DNA of 64,000 bases from Petropleomorpha daqingensis. Lineage in GTDB: Bacteria > Actinomycetota > Actinomycetes > Mycobacteriales > Geodermatophilaceae. The stretch covers positions 3,348,001-3,412,000 of the forward strand of contig NZ_JACBZT010000001.1 in the NCBI RefSeq assembly GCF_013408985.1, read 5' to 3'. Position numbers and translations under genes: made by a program. Below are positions 20,064 through 28,265 of the stretch, one piece after another; positions within the stretch are counted from its first letter, which is position 1, and each line of letters opens with the position of its first letter. Under the pieces are notes generated by a model that ran no database searches, had not been told where the DNA came from, and saw only the letters and a program-made list of their open reading frames with translations.

Positions 20064-20082
20064 AACCTGGCGGTTTTCCCGG
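20064..20082 (-). promoter_or_regulatory. 19-bp regulon motif, site S5 (before monooxygenase)
   Basis: On the minus strand it reads CCGGGAAAACCGCCAGGTT. It begins 2 nt after the luxR stop and is 36 nt before the ATG of the monooxygenase. Its inverted orientation matches the inverted orientation of the target gene, so its geometry is the same as at S1-S4. Confidence 0.65.
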
Positions 20083-20117
20083 CGTGACGCCGGCGCCGGA
20101 TTCCTAGCGTCTCCGGC

Positions 20118-21188
20118 ATGACCTTCGACGTGATCGTGATCGGCGCCGGCCAGGCCGGCCTCGCCCTCGGCGCGCAGCTCGCCGCCCGCGGCGCGGACTT
20201 CGTGATCCTCGACGCCGGCTCCGAGATCGGCTCGGCCTGGCGCAACCGCTGGGACTCGCTGCGCCTGTTCAGCCCCGCGCAGTACGACTCGCTGCCCGGC
20301 CTGCCCTTCCCGGCGCCCGCGGACAGCCACCCCACCAAGGACGACGTCGCCGATTACCTCGTCGCCTACGCCCGGCACTTCGCGCTGCCGGTCCGGCTGG
20401 ACTCGCCGGCGACGCGGGTGCACCGCGAGGACGACGGCACGTTCGCCGTCACCACGCCTGGTGAGCTGCTGCGGGCACGGCAGGTCGTCGTCGCCACCGG
20501 GCCGTTCCAGACGCCGTCCATCCCCGCCATCTGCGGACAATTGGACCCGGACGTGCCGCAGCTGCACAGCGCGAAGTACCTCAACCCGGACCAGCTCCCC
20601 GCCGGTTCGCACGTGCTCGTCGTCGGCGCGGCCAACTCCGGTCTGCAGATCGCCGACGAGCTGGCCGCCCGGTGCACGGTGACCGTGGCCGTCGGCTCCC
20701 GGCCGAAGGAGCTGCCGCAGCGGGTCCTCGGCCGCGACCTGTTCTTCTGGCTGACCCGCTCCGGGTTCTTCACCGTGAGCGCCGACAGCCGGATCGCCCG
20801 CCGGCTGCGCGAGCGCGGTGACCTGGTCATCGGCACCCGCAGCAGCCGGCTGCGCCGCCGCGGCATCGGCTTCCGTCCGCGGCTGACCGGCTTCACCGGC
20901 CGGACGGCACGGTTCGCCGACGGCGCGTCCACCGAGGTGGACGCCGTCGTGTGGGCGACCGGCTACCGCAGCGACTACTCGTGGCTGCACATCCCTGGCG
21001 TGATCGAGGACGGCGCCGTCCGCCACCAGGCCGGTGTCACCGACGTTCCCGGGCTGTACTTCCTCGGCCTGCCCTGGCAGACCAGCCGGGGCTCGGCGCT
21101 GCTCGGCTTCGTCGGCCGGGACGCCGAGACCCTCGACCGCCGCCTGGCCGCCGACGCGGCGCAGATGCCGGTCGGAGCGCTCCGGTGA
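20118..21188 (+). CDS. flavin-containing monooxygenase-like FAD/NAD(P) oxidoreductase
   Basis: 356 aa. FAD-binding Rossmann motif GAGQAG (9-14), then SAWRNRWDSLRLFSPAQYDSLPG, typical of the FMO/ArsO-like group, a second dinucleotide motif VVGAANSG and the late VVWATGYRSDYSWL. It would use NADPH, FAD and O2 to oxygenate a small soft nucleophile (S, N or metalloid compounds); the substrate is unknown. ATG 56 nt after the LuxR gene, with motif S5 between. Its stop overlaps the next GTG by 4 nt (GTGA). A second member of this family is at 30444-31568, also next to a LuxR gene. Confidence 0.85.
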   Translation: MTFDVIVIGAGQAGLALGAQLAARGADFVILDAGSEIGSAWRNRWDSLRLFSPAQYDSLPGLPFPAPADSHPTKDDVADYLVAYARHFALPVRLDSPATRVHREDDGTFAVTTPGELLRARQVVVATGPFQTPSIPAICGQLDPDVPQLHSAKYLNPDQLPAGSHVLVVGAANSGLQIADELAARCTVTVAVGSRPKELPQRVLGRDLFFWLTRSGFFTVSADSRIARRLRERGDLVIGTRSSRLRRRGIGFRPRLTGFTGRTARFADGASTEVDAVVWATGYRSDYSWLHIPGVIEDGAVRHQAGVTDVPGLYFLGLPWQTSRGSALLGFVGRDAETLDRRLAADAAQMPVGALR

Positions 21189-21523
21189 CCGCCGTCCTGA
21201 CCGGCTGGGTACGCGCCCTGCTCGTGCCGGTGATCGCGCTGGTCGCGCTGCCGGTCGGGTGGACGCTCAGCGGCGCCGCCGGCTGGCCGGTCGCGATCGC
21301 CGCGGTCGCCGCCGCGGGCGTGCTCAGCGCGACCTGGCTGCGGATGCGCGGGTGGTCCCCGGCGCCGGTGCACCTGGTGACCTGGGCCGCGCCGGTCGCC
21401 GTCCTGGCCCCGCTGGCCGCGCTCGGCGAGCTGACCGCCGACGGGCTGGTCCTCTGGGCGCCGATGACGACCGTGCTGGCGGTGTCCCTGGCGCTGACCC
21501 GGCGCCCCGCGACGGTGGCGTAG
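21185..21523 (+). CDS. small hydrophobic membrane protein
   Basis: 112 aa, GTG start overlapping the monooxygenase stop (GTGA). Mostly hydrophobic with about four potential membrane helices: VRALLVPVIALVALPVGWTL, WPVAIAAVAAAGVLSATWL, VHLVTWAAPVAVLAPLAAL and LWAPMTTVLAVSLAL. It contains no motif I recognise. Tight coupling to the monooxygenase and to the following membrane protein suggests a joint membrane-associated function. Confidence 0.7.
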   Translation: MTAVLTGWVRALLVPVIALVALPVGWTLSGAAGWPVAIAAVAAAGVLSATWLRMRGWSPAPVHLVTWAAPVAVLAPLAALGELTADGLVLWAPMTTVLAVSLALTRRPATVA

Positions 21524-21525
21524 CC

Positions 21526-21921
21526 ATGCGCACGGCTCTGCTCTGGGGCGCCGGCGTCGGCGTCGTCCAGGCGTTCTCCCCGCTGGCCTTCCCCTGGCTG
21601 GGCGCCACGACCGTCTACGCGCTCGGGCTGGTCCTGATCGCGGCGGTCTACATCGGGTTCGCCGTGGCCGACGGGCGCCCGCATGTGCTGGTCGTGGAGA
21701 CGGCGGTCGCGGCGGGCTTCGTCGTGGTGGCCGCGGTCGCGATTCCCGTCTCGCCGTGGCTGATCGTGGCCGGGCTGGCGGGGCACGGCGTCAAGGACGC
21801 CGTCCAGCACCGCACCGGCTTCGTCACCGGGACCCGGTGGTGGCCGCCGTTCTGCGCGGCCGTCGACGTCGTCGCCGCCGCACTGCTGGCGGTCGCGCTC
21901 AGCGCCGGAGTCCTCTCCTGA
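21526..21921 (+). CDS. small four-helix membrane protein, family copy 2
   Basis: 131 aa, paralogue of the protein at 9916-10353; both carry FPWLxATTVYAL, IGFAVADGR and HG(L/V)KDxxQHRTGFVxGTRWWPPFCAAVD. The last signature has several Trp/Pro/His/Cys residues next to a helix and could bind a ligand or metal. The ATG starts 2 nt after the previous stop. Last gene of the operon begun by the monooxygenase. Both copies lie behind members of the shared 19-bp motif set, so the family is probably co-regulated. Function unknown. Confidence 0.75.
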   Translation: MRTALLWGAGVGVVQAFSPLAFPWLGATTVYALGLVLIAAVYIGFAVADGRPHVLVVETAVAAGFVVVAAVAIPVSPWLIVAGLAGHGVKDAVQHRTGFVTGTRWWPPFCAAVDVVAAALLAVALSAGVLS

Positions 21922-21930
21922 TCGCGCGCC

Positions 21931-21992
21931 GGTCCTGCGTGGTTTCGCGCGCTTAACCGCGCGCGGTTAAGCGCGCGAAACCACGCAGGACC
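21931..21992. repeat. 62-bp perfect palindrome
   Basis: 30-bp arms plus a self-complementary GC centre, with no mismatch. The left arm starts GGTCCTGCGTGG and the core reads TTAACCGCGCGCGGTTAA. It lies between the membrane-protein stop and the lipoprotein start. It could act as a bidirectional terminator without a U-tract, but perfect palindromes this long are unusual in DNA. The central 42 bp recur at 23428-23469. Confidence 0.95.
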
Positions 21993-22013
21993 CCCGGGGT
22001 GCAGGGTGTCGGC

Positions 22014-23414
22014 GTGAGGTCCGGGTGTGCGGCCGGTGGTGCAGTGCTCGCGCTCGTGCTCGTGCTCGCCGCGTGCACGTCGGGGCCGCCCGCCGCTGAC
22101 CCGTCGCCGGCCTTGTCCTCGTCCGTCACCTCCCCGGCCCCCGCGGCCGGCGCCGGGGACTGGCTGGGCTACCACGCCGACCCGGCCCGGACCGGGGCAG
22201 TCGCCGGACCGTCCCCGACCGGGGTGCAGGTCGCGTGGGCCGCCGACCTGGGCGGCGCCGTCCGGGGCCAGCCGCTCGTCGCCGGCGGCACGATCTTCGC
22301 CGCCACCGAGACCGACCGGGTCGTGGCGCTCGACCCCGCCGACGGGCACGTCGTCTGGTCGACGTCCCTCGGCACCCCGCTGACCGACGTCACCGACACG
22401 GTGGGCTGCGGCAACATCGACCCGCTCGGCGTCACCAGCACCGGCGTGATCGACACCGCCTCCAACACGCTCTGGGTCGTGGGCGAGGTCAGCGAGGGCG
22501 ACGCCGTGCACCACCGGCTGTTCGGCCTGGACCTGGGCACCGGCAGCATCCGGGTGTCGGCGGACGTCGACCCGCCGCTGCCGCCGGGCCAGACGCCGCT
22601 GCACCTGCTGCAGCGGGCGTCGCTGGCGCTCGGCAACGGGCGGGTCTACGTCCCCTATGGCGGGCATCTCGGCGACTGCGGGCACTACCACGGCTGGGTG
22701 GTCGGCGCGGACACCGGCGACCCGACGCAGCAGGTCTCCTTCCAGGTGGCGCCGGACGGCGAGGGCGGGGCGATCTGGCAGTCCGGCGGGGCGCCTGCGC
22801 TCGACGACGCGGGGAACGTCTTCGTCTCCACCGGCAACGCCAACCCGTTCCCCTCGGAGGAGCCGGATCCGCTGCGGTACGCCGAGAGCGTCGTCAAGCT
22901 CGGCCCCGACCTGCAGCCGCTGGCCGACTACAAGGACCCCGAGGCCGGCGGGGACGAGGACCTCTCCACCGGCAACCCGGTGCTGCTGCCCGGCGGCCGG
23001 GTGTTCGCGGTGGGCAAGACGAACACCGCGTTCCTCCTGGACGGCGGCGACCTGCACCGGGTGGCCGACGTGCCCGGGGTCTGCGACAGCGATCCGGACG
23101 GCGGCCCGGCCTACGACCGCGCGAGCAACCGCGTCTTCGTGCCCTGCCGCGGCGGCGGGCTGCAGGTGGTCGAGCTCGACGGTCCCTCGCTCGGCCCGCG
23201 GCTGGACGGGGCGGACAGCGCGCCGGTGGTCGTCGGCGGCACCGTCTGGGCGGTGGACGTCGAGGAGAACACGCTGAACGCGTTCGACGCCGCGACAGGA
23301 AAACGCATCGAGAGCGTCGACGTCGGCACCGACCTGCCGGTCTTCGTCTCCCCGAGCTTCGGCGCCGGCCTGCTGCTCGTAGCGACGACGCAGGGCGTGA
23401 CCGCCTTCCGCTGA
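22014..23414 (+). CDS. PQQ-like beta-propeller lipoprotein
   Basis: 466 aa from GTG 22014 (an in-frame GTG at 21999 is also possible). A signal peptide is followed by the lipobox LVLAAC (Cys at ~21) and a Pro/Ser-rich linker. The rest is a repeated blade pattern (GTIFAATETDRVVALDPADGHVVWSTSLG; GGTVWAVDVEENTLNAFDAATGKRIESV) typical of PQQ/pyrrolo-quinoline-like eight-bladed propellers. It would sit on the outer face of the membrane; most such actinobacterial proteins are structural or sensory rather than PQQ enzymes, and no PQQ ligand residues can be assigned. It is bracketed by two copies of the same palindrome, as if it were an independent cassette. Confidence 0.82.
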   Translation: MRSGCAAGGAVLALVLVLAACTSGPPAADPSPALSSSVTSPAPAAGAGDWLGYHADPARTGAVAGPSPTGVQVAWAADLGGAVRGQPLVAGGTIFAATETDRVVALDPADGHVVWSTSLGTPLTDVTDTVGCGNIDPLGVTSTGVIDTASNTLWVVGEVSEGDAVHHRLFGLDLGTGSIRVSADVDPPLPPGQTPLHLLQRASLALGNGRVYVPYGGHLGDCGHYHGWVVGADTGDPTQQVSFQVAPDGEGGAIWQSGGAPALDDAGNVFVSTGNANPFPSEEPDPLRYAESVVKLGPDLQPLADYKDPEAGGDEDLSTGNPVLLPGGRVFAVGKTNTAFLLDGGDLHRVADVPGVCDSDPDGGPAYDRASNRVFVPCRGGGLQVVELDGPSLGPRLDGADSAPVVVGGTVWAVDVEENTLNAFDAATGKRIESVDVGTDLPVFVSPSFGAGLLLVATTQGVTAFR

Positions 23415-23427
23415 GCCCCCCGGACAC

Positions 23428-23469
23428 GGTTTCGCGCGCTTAACCGCGCGCGGTTAAGCGCGCGAAACC
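23428..23469. repeat. 42-bp perfect palindrome, second copy
   Basis: 20-bp arms and a GC centre, perfect. Identical to the inner 42 bp of the palindrome at 21931-21992. Lies between the convergent lipoprotein and BTAD-regulator genes, where it would work as a bidirectional terminator. Confidence 0.95.
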
Positions 23470-23480
23470 ACGCACGACGG

Positions 23481-26400
23481 CTACTCGTGGGCGAGGCGGG
23501 CGGCCCGGCGGGCGAGCAGCCGCATGCCGATCTCCTCGGCGACCTCCCGTGCGGCGGCCGCCTCCCCGGCAGCGGCCGACCGTTCGCCCCGGGCGGCCAG
23601 GACGCCGGCCAGCGCCAGCCGCCCCCGCACCAGCGCCGGCCGCAGGCCCAGCCGCTCGGTGGTGTCGATCGCCTGCCTCAGGTGCCGCTCCGCCGGGTCG
23701 AGCTGCCCGGCCCCCGCCTCGACCATCCCCAGGAAGACGCCGACCGGCCCGAGGGCGCCGATCCCGCCGTGGATGGCGATCTGGTCGGCGAACGGCAGCA
23801 GCCGCTCCGCGATCGCCGCGCACACCGTTTGCTCGGCGTTCAGCTCGGCGGCGATCAGCGCCTGCCAGCAGGTGATCGACAGCGAGTCCCACTGCAGCGG
23901 GTACGGCTCGAGGCCGTCCTCCGCGGCGACCGCCGCCGCGGCCGCCGCCGGCTGGCCCGCCTGCAGCAGCGCCAGCGCGGTGATCAGCAGCGTGCCGCTG
24001 GTCGCCTCGGTCGTCATCGCGTCGGTGGCCAGCTCGGCCAGCCTCTCCGGCAGGCAGCCCTGGTCGATCCACACGAAGGCGCGCATGACCAGGTCGGTCC
24101 GGGCCTGCGTGTAGAGCTGCGTCCGCTGGGTGACCGCCCACGCCCGGTCGATGAGCTCCATCGCCACCTCGTAGGAGCCGTCGAGCATCGCCCGCGCGGC
24201 CTGCAGGCTGATCAGCTGCGAGGACACCAGCGGCAGGGCGTGCTGCTCGGTGACCTCCCAGGCCCGGGCGAGGTCGGCGTCGTTCCCGTCGACGTCCCCG
24301 AGCGCCAGCTTGGTGACGCCGCGCCGGGCCAGCGCGACCGCCACCATCTCCGGCCGCTCGCGCTCGTCGATCAGCTCCAGCAGCTCGGTCGCGGCGTCGA
24401 TCAGCTCCTGCTCGTGACCCGGCAGCCAGGCGGCGGCCAGCTGCCCGAGCAGCGCGGTGACCAGCAGGTCGGTCCGGCCCGTGCGCCGCGCGACGGCCAG
24501 CCCCCGCGCCGCCTCGCGCAGACCGCGGTGCCGGTCCGGCCCGTAGTGGCAGTACATCGCCAGCGCGGCCAGCGCCTGCACCCGCGCGGTGTCGTCGTCC
24601 GAGGCGGCGACCGCCTCCAGCCGCTCGACCAGCCGCTCCGGGTACGTCTCGTACTCCACCGGGAACCAGACGCCGCCGATGGTCGACAGCTGGTCGGCGG
24701 CGATACCGGCCGACGTGGTGTCCCCGCGGGTCAGGGCCGAGTCGATCGCGTCGCTGAGCAGCCGCTGCGCCGCCGCCCACGAGCCCGCCCGGGCCATCGA
24801 CGTCCCGGCGCGCAGCAGCAGGTCCTGCCGCAGCTCCGGCGAGGGGTCGGTGTCCAGCGCCCGCGACCACCAGCGCGCGGCCGTCTCGTGCGCGTGGTCC
24901 AGCGCGGCCCGCGTCGCCGCCGCGGCGCACGCGGCCACCGTCTGCTCCGCGGAGGTGAACGGCCGCCCGGCGACCAGGTGGTGCGCCCGCTCGAACGGGT
25001 CGGCGGAGTCCGGTAGGGCGTCGGCCAGCCGGGCGTGCAGCCGCGCCCGGCGCAGCTCTGGCACCTCGGCCAGCAGCGAGTCGCGCACCAGCGCGTGCGC
25101 GAAGGCCAGCCGGCCCGGTCCGGCCGCGCGCACGAGGTCGGCCTCGGTCGCGGCGTCCAGCGCGTCGAGCAGGGCATCGTCGTCCGTCCCGGAGGCCCGC
25201 TGCAGCAGGCCGACGTCGAAGCGCTCCCCGGCCGCCGCGGCCAGCCGCAGCACCGACCGGGCGTCGTCCGGCAGCCGGGCCAGCCGCCGGTCGACGACGT
25301 CGCGCACCCCCGGCGGGACGGCGTCCCCGGCCACCCGCGCCAGCTCCGTGGCGAAGAACGGGTTGCCGCCCGAGCGCTCGTGCAGATCCGCCGCAGCGCG
25401 CTCGTCGAGGCCGTCGGCCACCCGGCGCACCAGCCGTGCGGTGTCTTCTGCCGCCAGCGGCCCGAGCGGCAGCGACACGAAGCCGGCCGTGCGGGCCAGC
25501 GTCGCCCGCACCTGCGCCAGCCCGGCGTCGCGGACGCCGGTGCGGCAGGTGCACAGCACGGCGATCGGCCCGTGCTGCAGCTCGACGGCGAGGAAGGCGA
25601 GCAGCCGCAGCGATGCCGGGTCGGCCCAGTGCAGGTCGTCCAGGACGACGACCACCGGGACGTCCGCCGACGCGCTGACCAGCGCGGTCAGCACCCGCTC
25701 GAACGCCGCGAACGCTCCCTCATCCGGCGCGGCCGGGGGGAGCTGGGCGCCGAGCGCGGAGACGATCTGCTGCCACGGCCACAACGCGGGGGAGTCGTCG
25801 TCCTCGTGGCAGCGGCCCCACGCCACGCGCGCGCCGTCGTCCGCAGCCGCCGACGTGAGCTCGGCCGCGAGCCGGCTCTTGCCGATGCCCGCCTCGCCGT
25901 CGATCAGCACGAACCGCGGGCCGGACCGCCCGAGCCCCGCCACCAAGGCCCGGAGCTGTCCGAACTCGCGCTCGCGCCCGATCAAGGACGGGGGAGCGGG
26001 CGTCACGGGCGCCGGCACGTCCCCGGCGCCCAGCGCCCGGGCCTGCGCCGCCCGCAGCGCCGGCCCCGGCGTGACTCCGAGTTCGTCGTCGAGCAGCCGG
26101 TGGACGTCGGTGTAGCGGGCCAGCGCGTCGGCGGTCCGCCCGGCGGCGACCAGCGCGTCGATGAGCAGCACCCACGGTCGCTCGCGCAGCGGGTGCTCGG
26201 CAACCAGCGCCTCGGCGTCGGCGACCGCCTCCGCGGGCCGGCCCAGGACGGTCAGCGCGGCCAGCCGGTCCTCGCGGCAGGCCAGCCGCTGCTCCTCCAG
26301 CCGGTCCCGCGCGCGGACGGCGAACTCCCGGTCGCCGGCGTCCTCCAGCACGGTGCCCCGCCACAGCGCGAGTGCCGCGTCCGCGGCGGCCAGTGCGGCC

Positions 26401-26777
26401 GCGGGGTCGCCGGCGGCCAGGGCGTCCCGGGCAGAAGTCGCGACTTCTGCGAACCGGCCGGCGTCGGTCTCGGCGGGGGAGACGGCCAGCCGGTAGCCGG
26501 CCGGCGTGCGCAGCAGCAAGCGCGGCGCCTCCCCGGCCGCGCGCGAGGGCTCGAGCGCGCGGCGCAGCCGGGAGACGTAGGTGTGCAGCGACGCCTCCGG
26601 ATCGGCCGGGGGCGCGTCGCCCCAGAGCTCCTCGACGATCCGGTCGAAGGACACCGAGCGGTCGGCCTCGGTGAGCAGCAGCCCGAGCAGCACCCGCTGC
26701 AACGGGCTGCCCAGGTCGATCGGCGGGCTGGACGGGAACGGGCGCGCCTCGACCACACCGAGCACGCCGAAGAGCAC
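23481..26777 (-). CDS. BTAD/AAA-ATPase transcriptional regulator (SARP-like, AfsR type)
   Basis: 1098 aa from GTG 26777, which has AGGAGG 6 nt upstream. Order: OmpR-like winged helix (LGSPLQRVLLGLLLTEADRSVS...HTYVSRLRRALEP), BTAD helical domain (~100-245), a linker with SLIGREREFGQLRAL, Walker A GEAGIGKS, Walker B VVVVLDDLHWADPAS, then ~600 residues of TPR-like repeats. There is no C-terminal LuxR HTH; DNA binding is N-terminal. Such proteins control secondary metabolism or stress genes in actinobacteria. Divergent from the glycosyltransferase across a 123-nt gap, which is its likeliest target. Confidence 0.88.
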   Translation of the reverse strand: MLFGVLGVVEARPFPSSPPIDLGSPLQRVLLGLLLTEADRSVSFDRIVEELWGDAPPADPEASLHTYVSRLRRALEPSRAAGEAPRLLLRTPAGYRLAVSPAETDAGRFAEVATSARDALAAGDPAAALAAADAALALWRGTVLEDAGDREFAVRARDRLEEQRLACREDRLAALTVLGRPAEAVADAEALVAEHPLRERPWVLLIDALVAAGRTADALARYTDVHRLLDDELGVTPGPALRAAQARALGAGDVPAPVTPAPPSLIGREREFGQLRALVAGLGRSGPRFVLIDGEAGIGKSRLAAELTSAAADDGARVAWGRCHEDDDSPALWPWQQIVSALGAQLPPAAPDEGAFAAFERVLTALVSASADVPVVVVLDDLHWADPASLRLLAFLAVELQHGPIAVLCTCRTGVRDAGLAQVRATLARTAGFVSLPLGPLAAEDTARLVRRVADGLDERAAADLHERSGGNPFFATELARVAGDAVPPGVRDVVDRRLARLPDDARSVLRLAAAAGERFDVGLLQRASGTDDDALLDALDAATEADLVRAAGPGRLAFAHALVRDSLLAEVPELRRARLHARLADALPDSADPFERAHHLVAGRPFTSAEQTVAACAAAATRAALDHAHETAARWWSRALDTDPSPELRQDLLLRAGTSMARAGSWAAAQRLLSDAIDSALTRGDTTSAGIAADQLSTIGGVWFPVEYETYPERLVERLEAVAASDDDTARVQALAALAMYCHYGPDRHRGLREAARGLAVARRTGRTDLLVTALLGQLAAAWLPGHEQELIDAATELLELIDERERPEMVAVALARRGVTKLALGDVDGNDADLARAWEVTEQHALPLVSSQLISLQAARAMLDGSYEVAMELIDRAWAVTQRTQLYTQARTDLVMRAFVWIDQGCLPERLAELATDAMTTEATSGTLLITALALLQAGQPAAAAAAVAAEDGLEPYPLQWDSLSITCWQALIAAELNAEQTVCAAIAERLLPFADQIAIHGGIGALGPVGVFLGMVEAGAGQLDPAERHLRQAIDTTERLGLRPALVRGRLALAGVLAARGERSAAAGEAAAAREVAEEIGMRLLARRAARLAHE

Positions 26778-26900
26778 CAGCGCCTCCTGACCTGCGCGTT
26801 CAGCGGGGATCGAGTCAGGGTCGCGGCGCGTCGAGCGCCCGTCAAGGGAGTCCCGACACGGTCCTCGGCAACCGAACCGCACCGACCCGAGGAGCACGAC

Positions 26901-28199
26901 ATGTCCCGCATCCTGTTCACCACCATGCCGATGGCCGGCCACCTGCGTCCGGGGCTGCCGCTCGCCAAGCAGCTGATCGCCGAGGGGCACGAGGTCGCCT
27001 GGTACAGCGGCGCCAACTACGAGGCCGAGATCGCCCGCACGGGGGCGCGGATCTACCGGATGGACCCGGCGCTCGACTTCGACGACACGAAGATCGACGA
27101 CCGCGCGAACAAGGCCGGCCGCAAGCCCGGGCTGGCCACCCTCAAGTGGGCGATCATGGAGGTCTTCGTCAACCCGATCCCCGCGTGGGTCGAGGAGATC
27201 GACCGGGTCCTCGACGACTTCCGGCCCGACGTCGTCGTCGCCGAGCAGGGGTTCATGGCCGGCCCGGTCGCCGGGTACCGCCGCGGCATCCCGAGCGTCG
27301 TCTTCTCCGTCTCGCCGCTGGGCATCTCCAGCGTCGACGCCCCGCCGTTCGGCACCGGCCTGCAGCCCGGCTCGCGGTTGCGCAACCGCACGCTGAACTG
27401 GGCGCTGCGCAACGTCGTGTTCGCCGCGCCGCAGCGGGCCGCCGAGCAGGTGCTCGAGCGGCTGGGCCTGCCCCGGCGGACGTCGTACTTCATGGACTGG
27501 GGCTCGGAGATCGCCGCGAAGTACCTGGTCCCGAGCGTCCCGCAGTTCGAGTACCCGCGGTCGGACCTGCCCGGGACCGTGGAGTTCGTCGGTGCGTTCC
27601 TGCCCGGCCCGGCCGCGAGCTGGACGCCGCCCGAGTGGTGGGACGACGTCCTGCAGGCGCACGCCACCGGCCGGCCGATCGTCCTGGTCACGCAGGGCAC
27701 GATCGCCACCGACCCGGCGAACCTGATCCTGCCGTCGATCTCGGGCCTGGGCGGCGAGGAGCCGCTCGTCGTCGTCACCACCGTCGGCTACGACCCGGAC
27801 GTCGTCCTGCCGCCCGACCAGCGGCCCGACAACGTGCGGATGGCGCCCTTCATCCCGTTCGGCGAGCTGCTGCCCATGGTCGACGTCCTCGTCACCAACG
27901 GCGGCTACGGCGGCGTGCAGCTGGCCCTGGCCAACGGCGTCCCGCTGGTCGTGGCGGGGACGACCGAGGACAAGATGGAGGTCTCGGCCCGCGTGACCTG
28001 GGCCGGTGTCGGGATCGCGCTGCGCACCGACACCCCGTCGGCGGAGCAGGTGCGGACGAGCGTATCCGCGGTGCTCTCGCAGCCCTCCTACCGAGCGAAG
28101 GCTCGCGAGCTCCAGCAGGCCTACGCCGGCTACCCCGGAGCGACCCGGGCGGCCGACGCGATCCTCGAGGTCGCACGCACTGCCCAGCCGGTCGGTTGA
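26901..28199 (+). CDS. GT1-family glycosyltransferase (MGT/UGT-like)
   Basis: 432 aa. The N-terminal MSRILFTTMPMAGHLRPGLPLAKQLIAEGHEVAWYSG is the acceptor domain start of GT-B glycosyltransferases of the macrolide/UGT family. The C-terminal half has IVLVTQGTIA and the nucleotide-sugar binding segment FIPFGELLPMVDVLVTNGGYGGVQLALANGVPLVVAGTTEDK. It moves a sugar from an NDP-sugar to a lipophilic acceptor such as a macrolide, flavonoid or lipid. In the plant-UGT-like box the usual HGG is NGG here, as in several bacterial members. ATG at 26901 with GAGGAG 6 nt upstream. A detoxification or tailoring role is inferred. Confidence 0.9.
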   Translation: MSRILFTTMPMAGHLRPGLPLAKQLIAEGHEVAWYSGANYEAEIARTGARIYRMDPALDFDDTKIDDRANKAGRKPGLATLKWAIMEVFVNPIPAWVEEIDRVLDDFRPDVVVAEQGFMAGPVAGYRRGIPSVVFSVSPLGISSVDAPPFGTGLQPGSRLRNRTLNWALRNVVFAAPQRAAEQVLERLGLPRRTSYFMDWGSEIAAKYLVPSVPQFEYPRSDLPGTVEFVGAFLPGPAASWTPPEWWDDVLQAHATGRPIVLVTQGTIATDPANLILPSISGLGGEEPLVVVTTVGYDPDVVLPPDQRPDNVRMAPFIPFGELLPMVDVLVTNGGYGGVQLALANGVPLVVAGTTEDKMEVSARVTWAGVGIALRTDTPSAEQVRTSVSAVLSQPSYRAKARELQQAYAGYPGATRAADAILEVARTAQPVG

Positions 28200-28221
28200 C
28201 CCGCTCCCGGTCGGCTGGAGG

Positions 28222-28256
28222 AACGCACCGTCGTCCTGTCCGGACGGCGGTGCGTT
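28222..28256. terminator. bidirectional terminator hairpin
   Basis: 15-bp arms (AACGCACCGTCGTCC and GGACGGCGGTGCGTT, one G-T pair) with a 5-nt loop, between the convergent glycosyltransferase and membrane-protein genes. No U-run, as is common in actinobacteria. Confidence 0.85.
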
Positions 28257-28265
28257 CGGCGTGCG

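Noticed and set aside
17303-20338. Long open frame antisense to the LAL LuxR gene
   Set aside because: Low-complexity Gly/Arg/Gln product, no motif; the sense strand has complete ATPase and HTH motifs.
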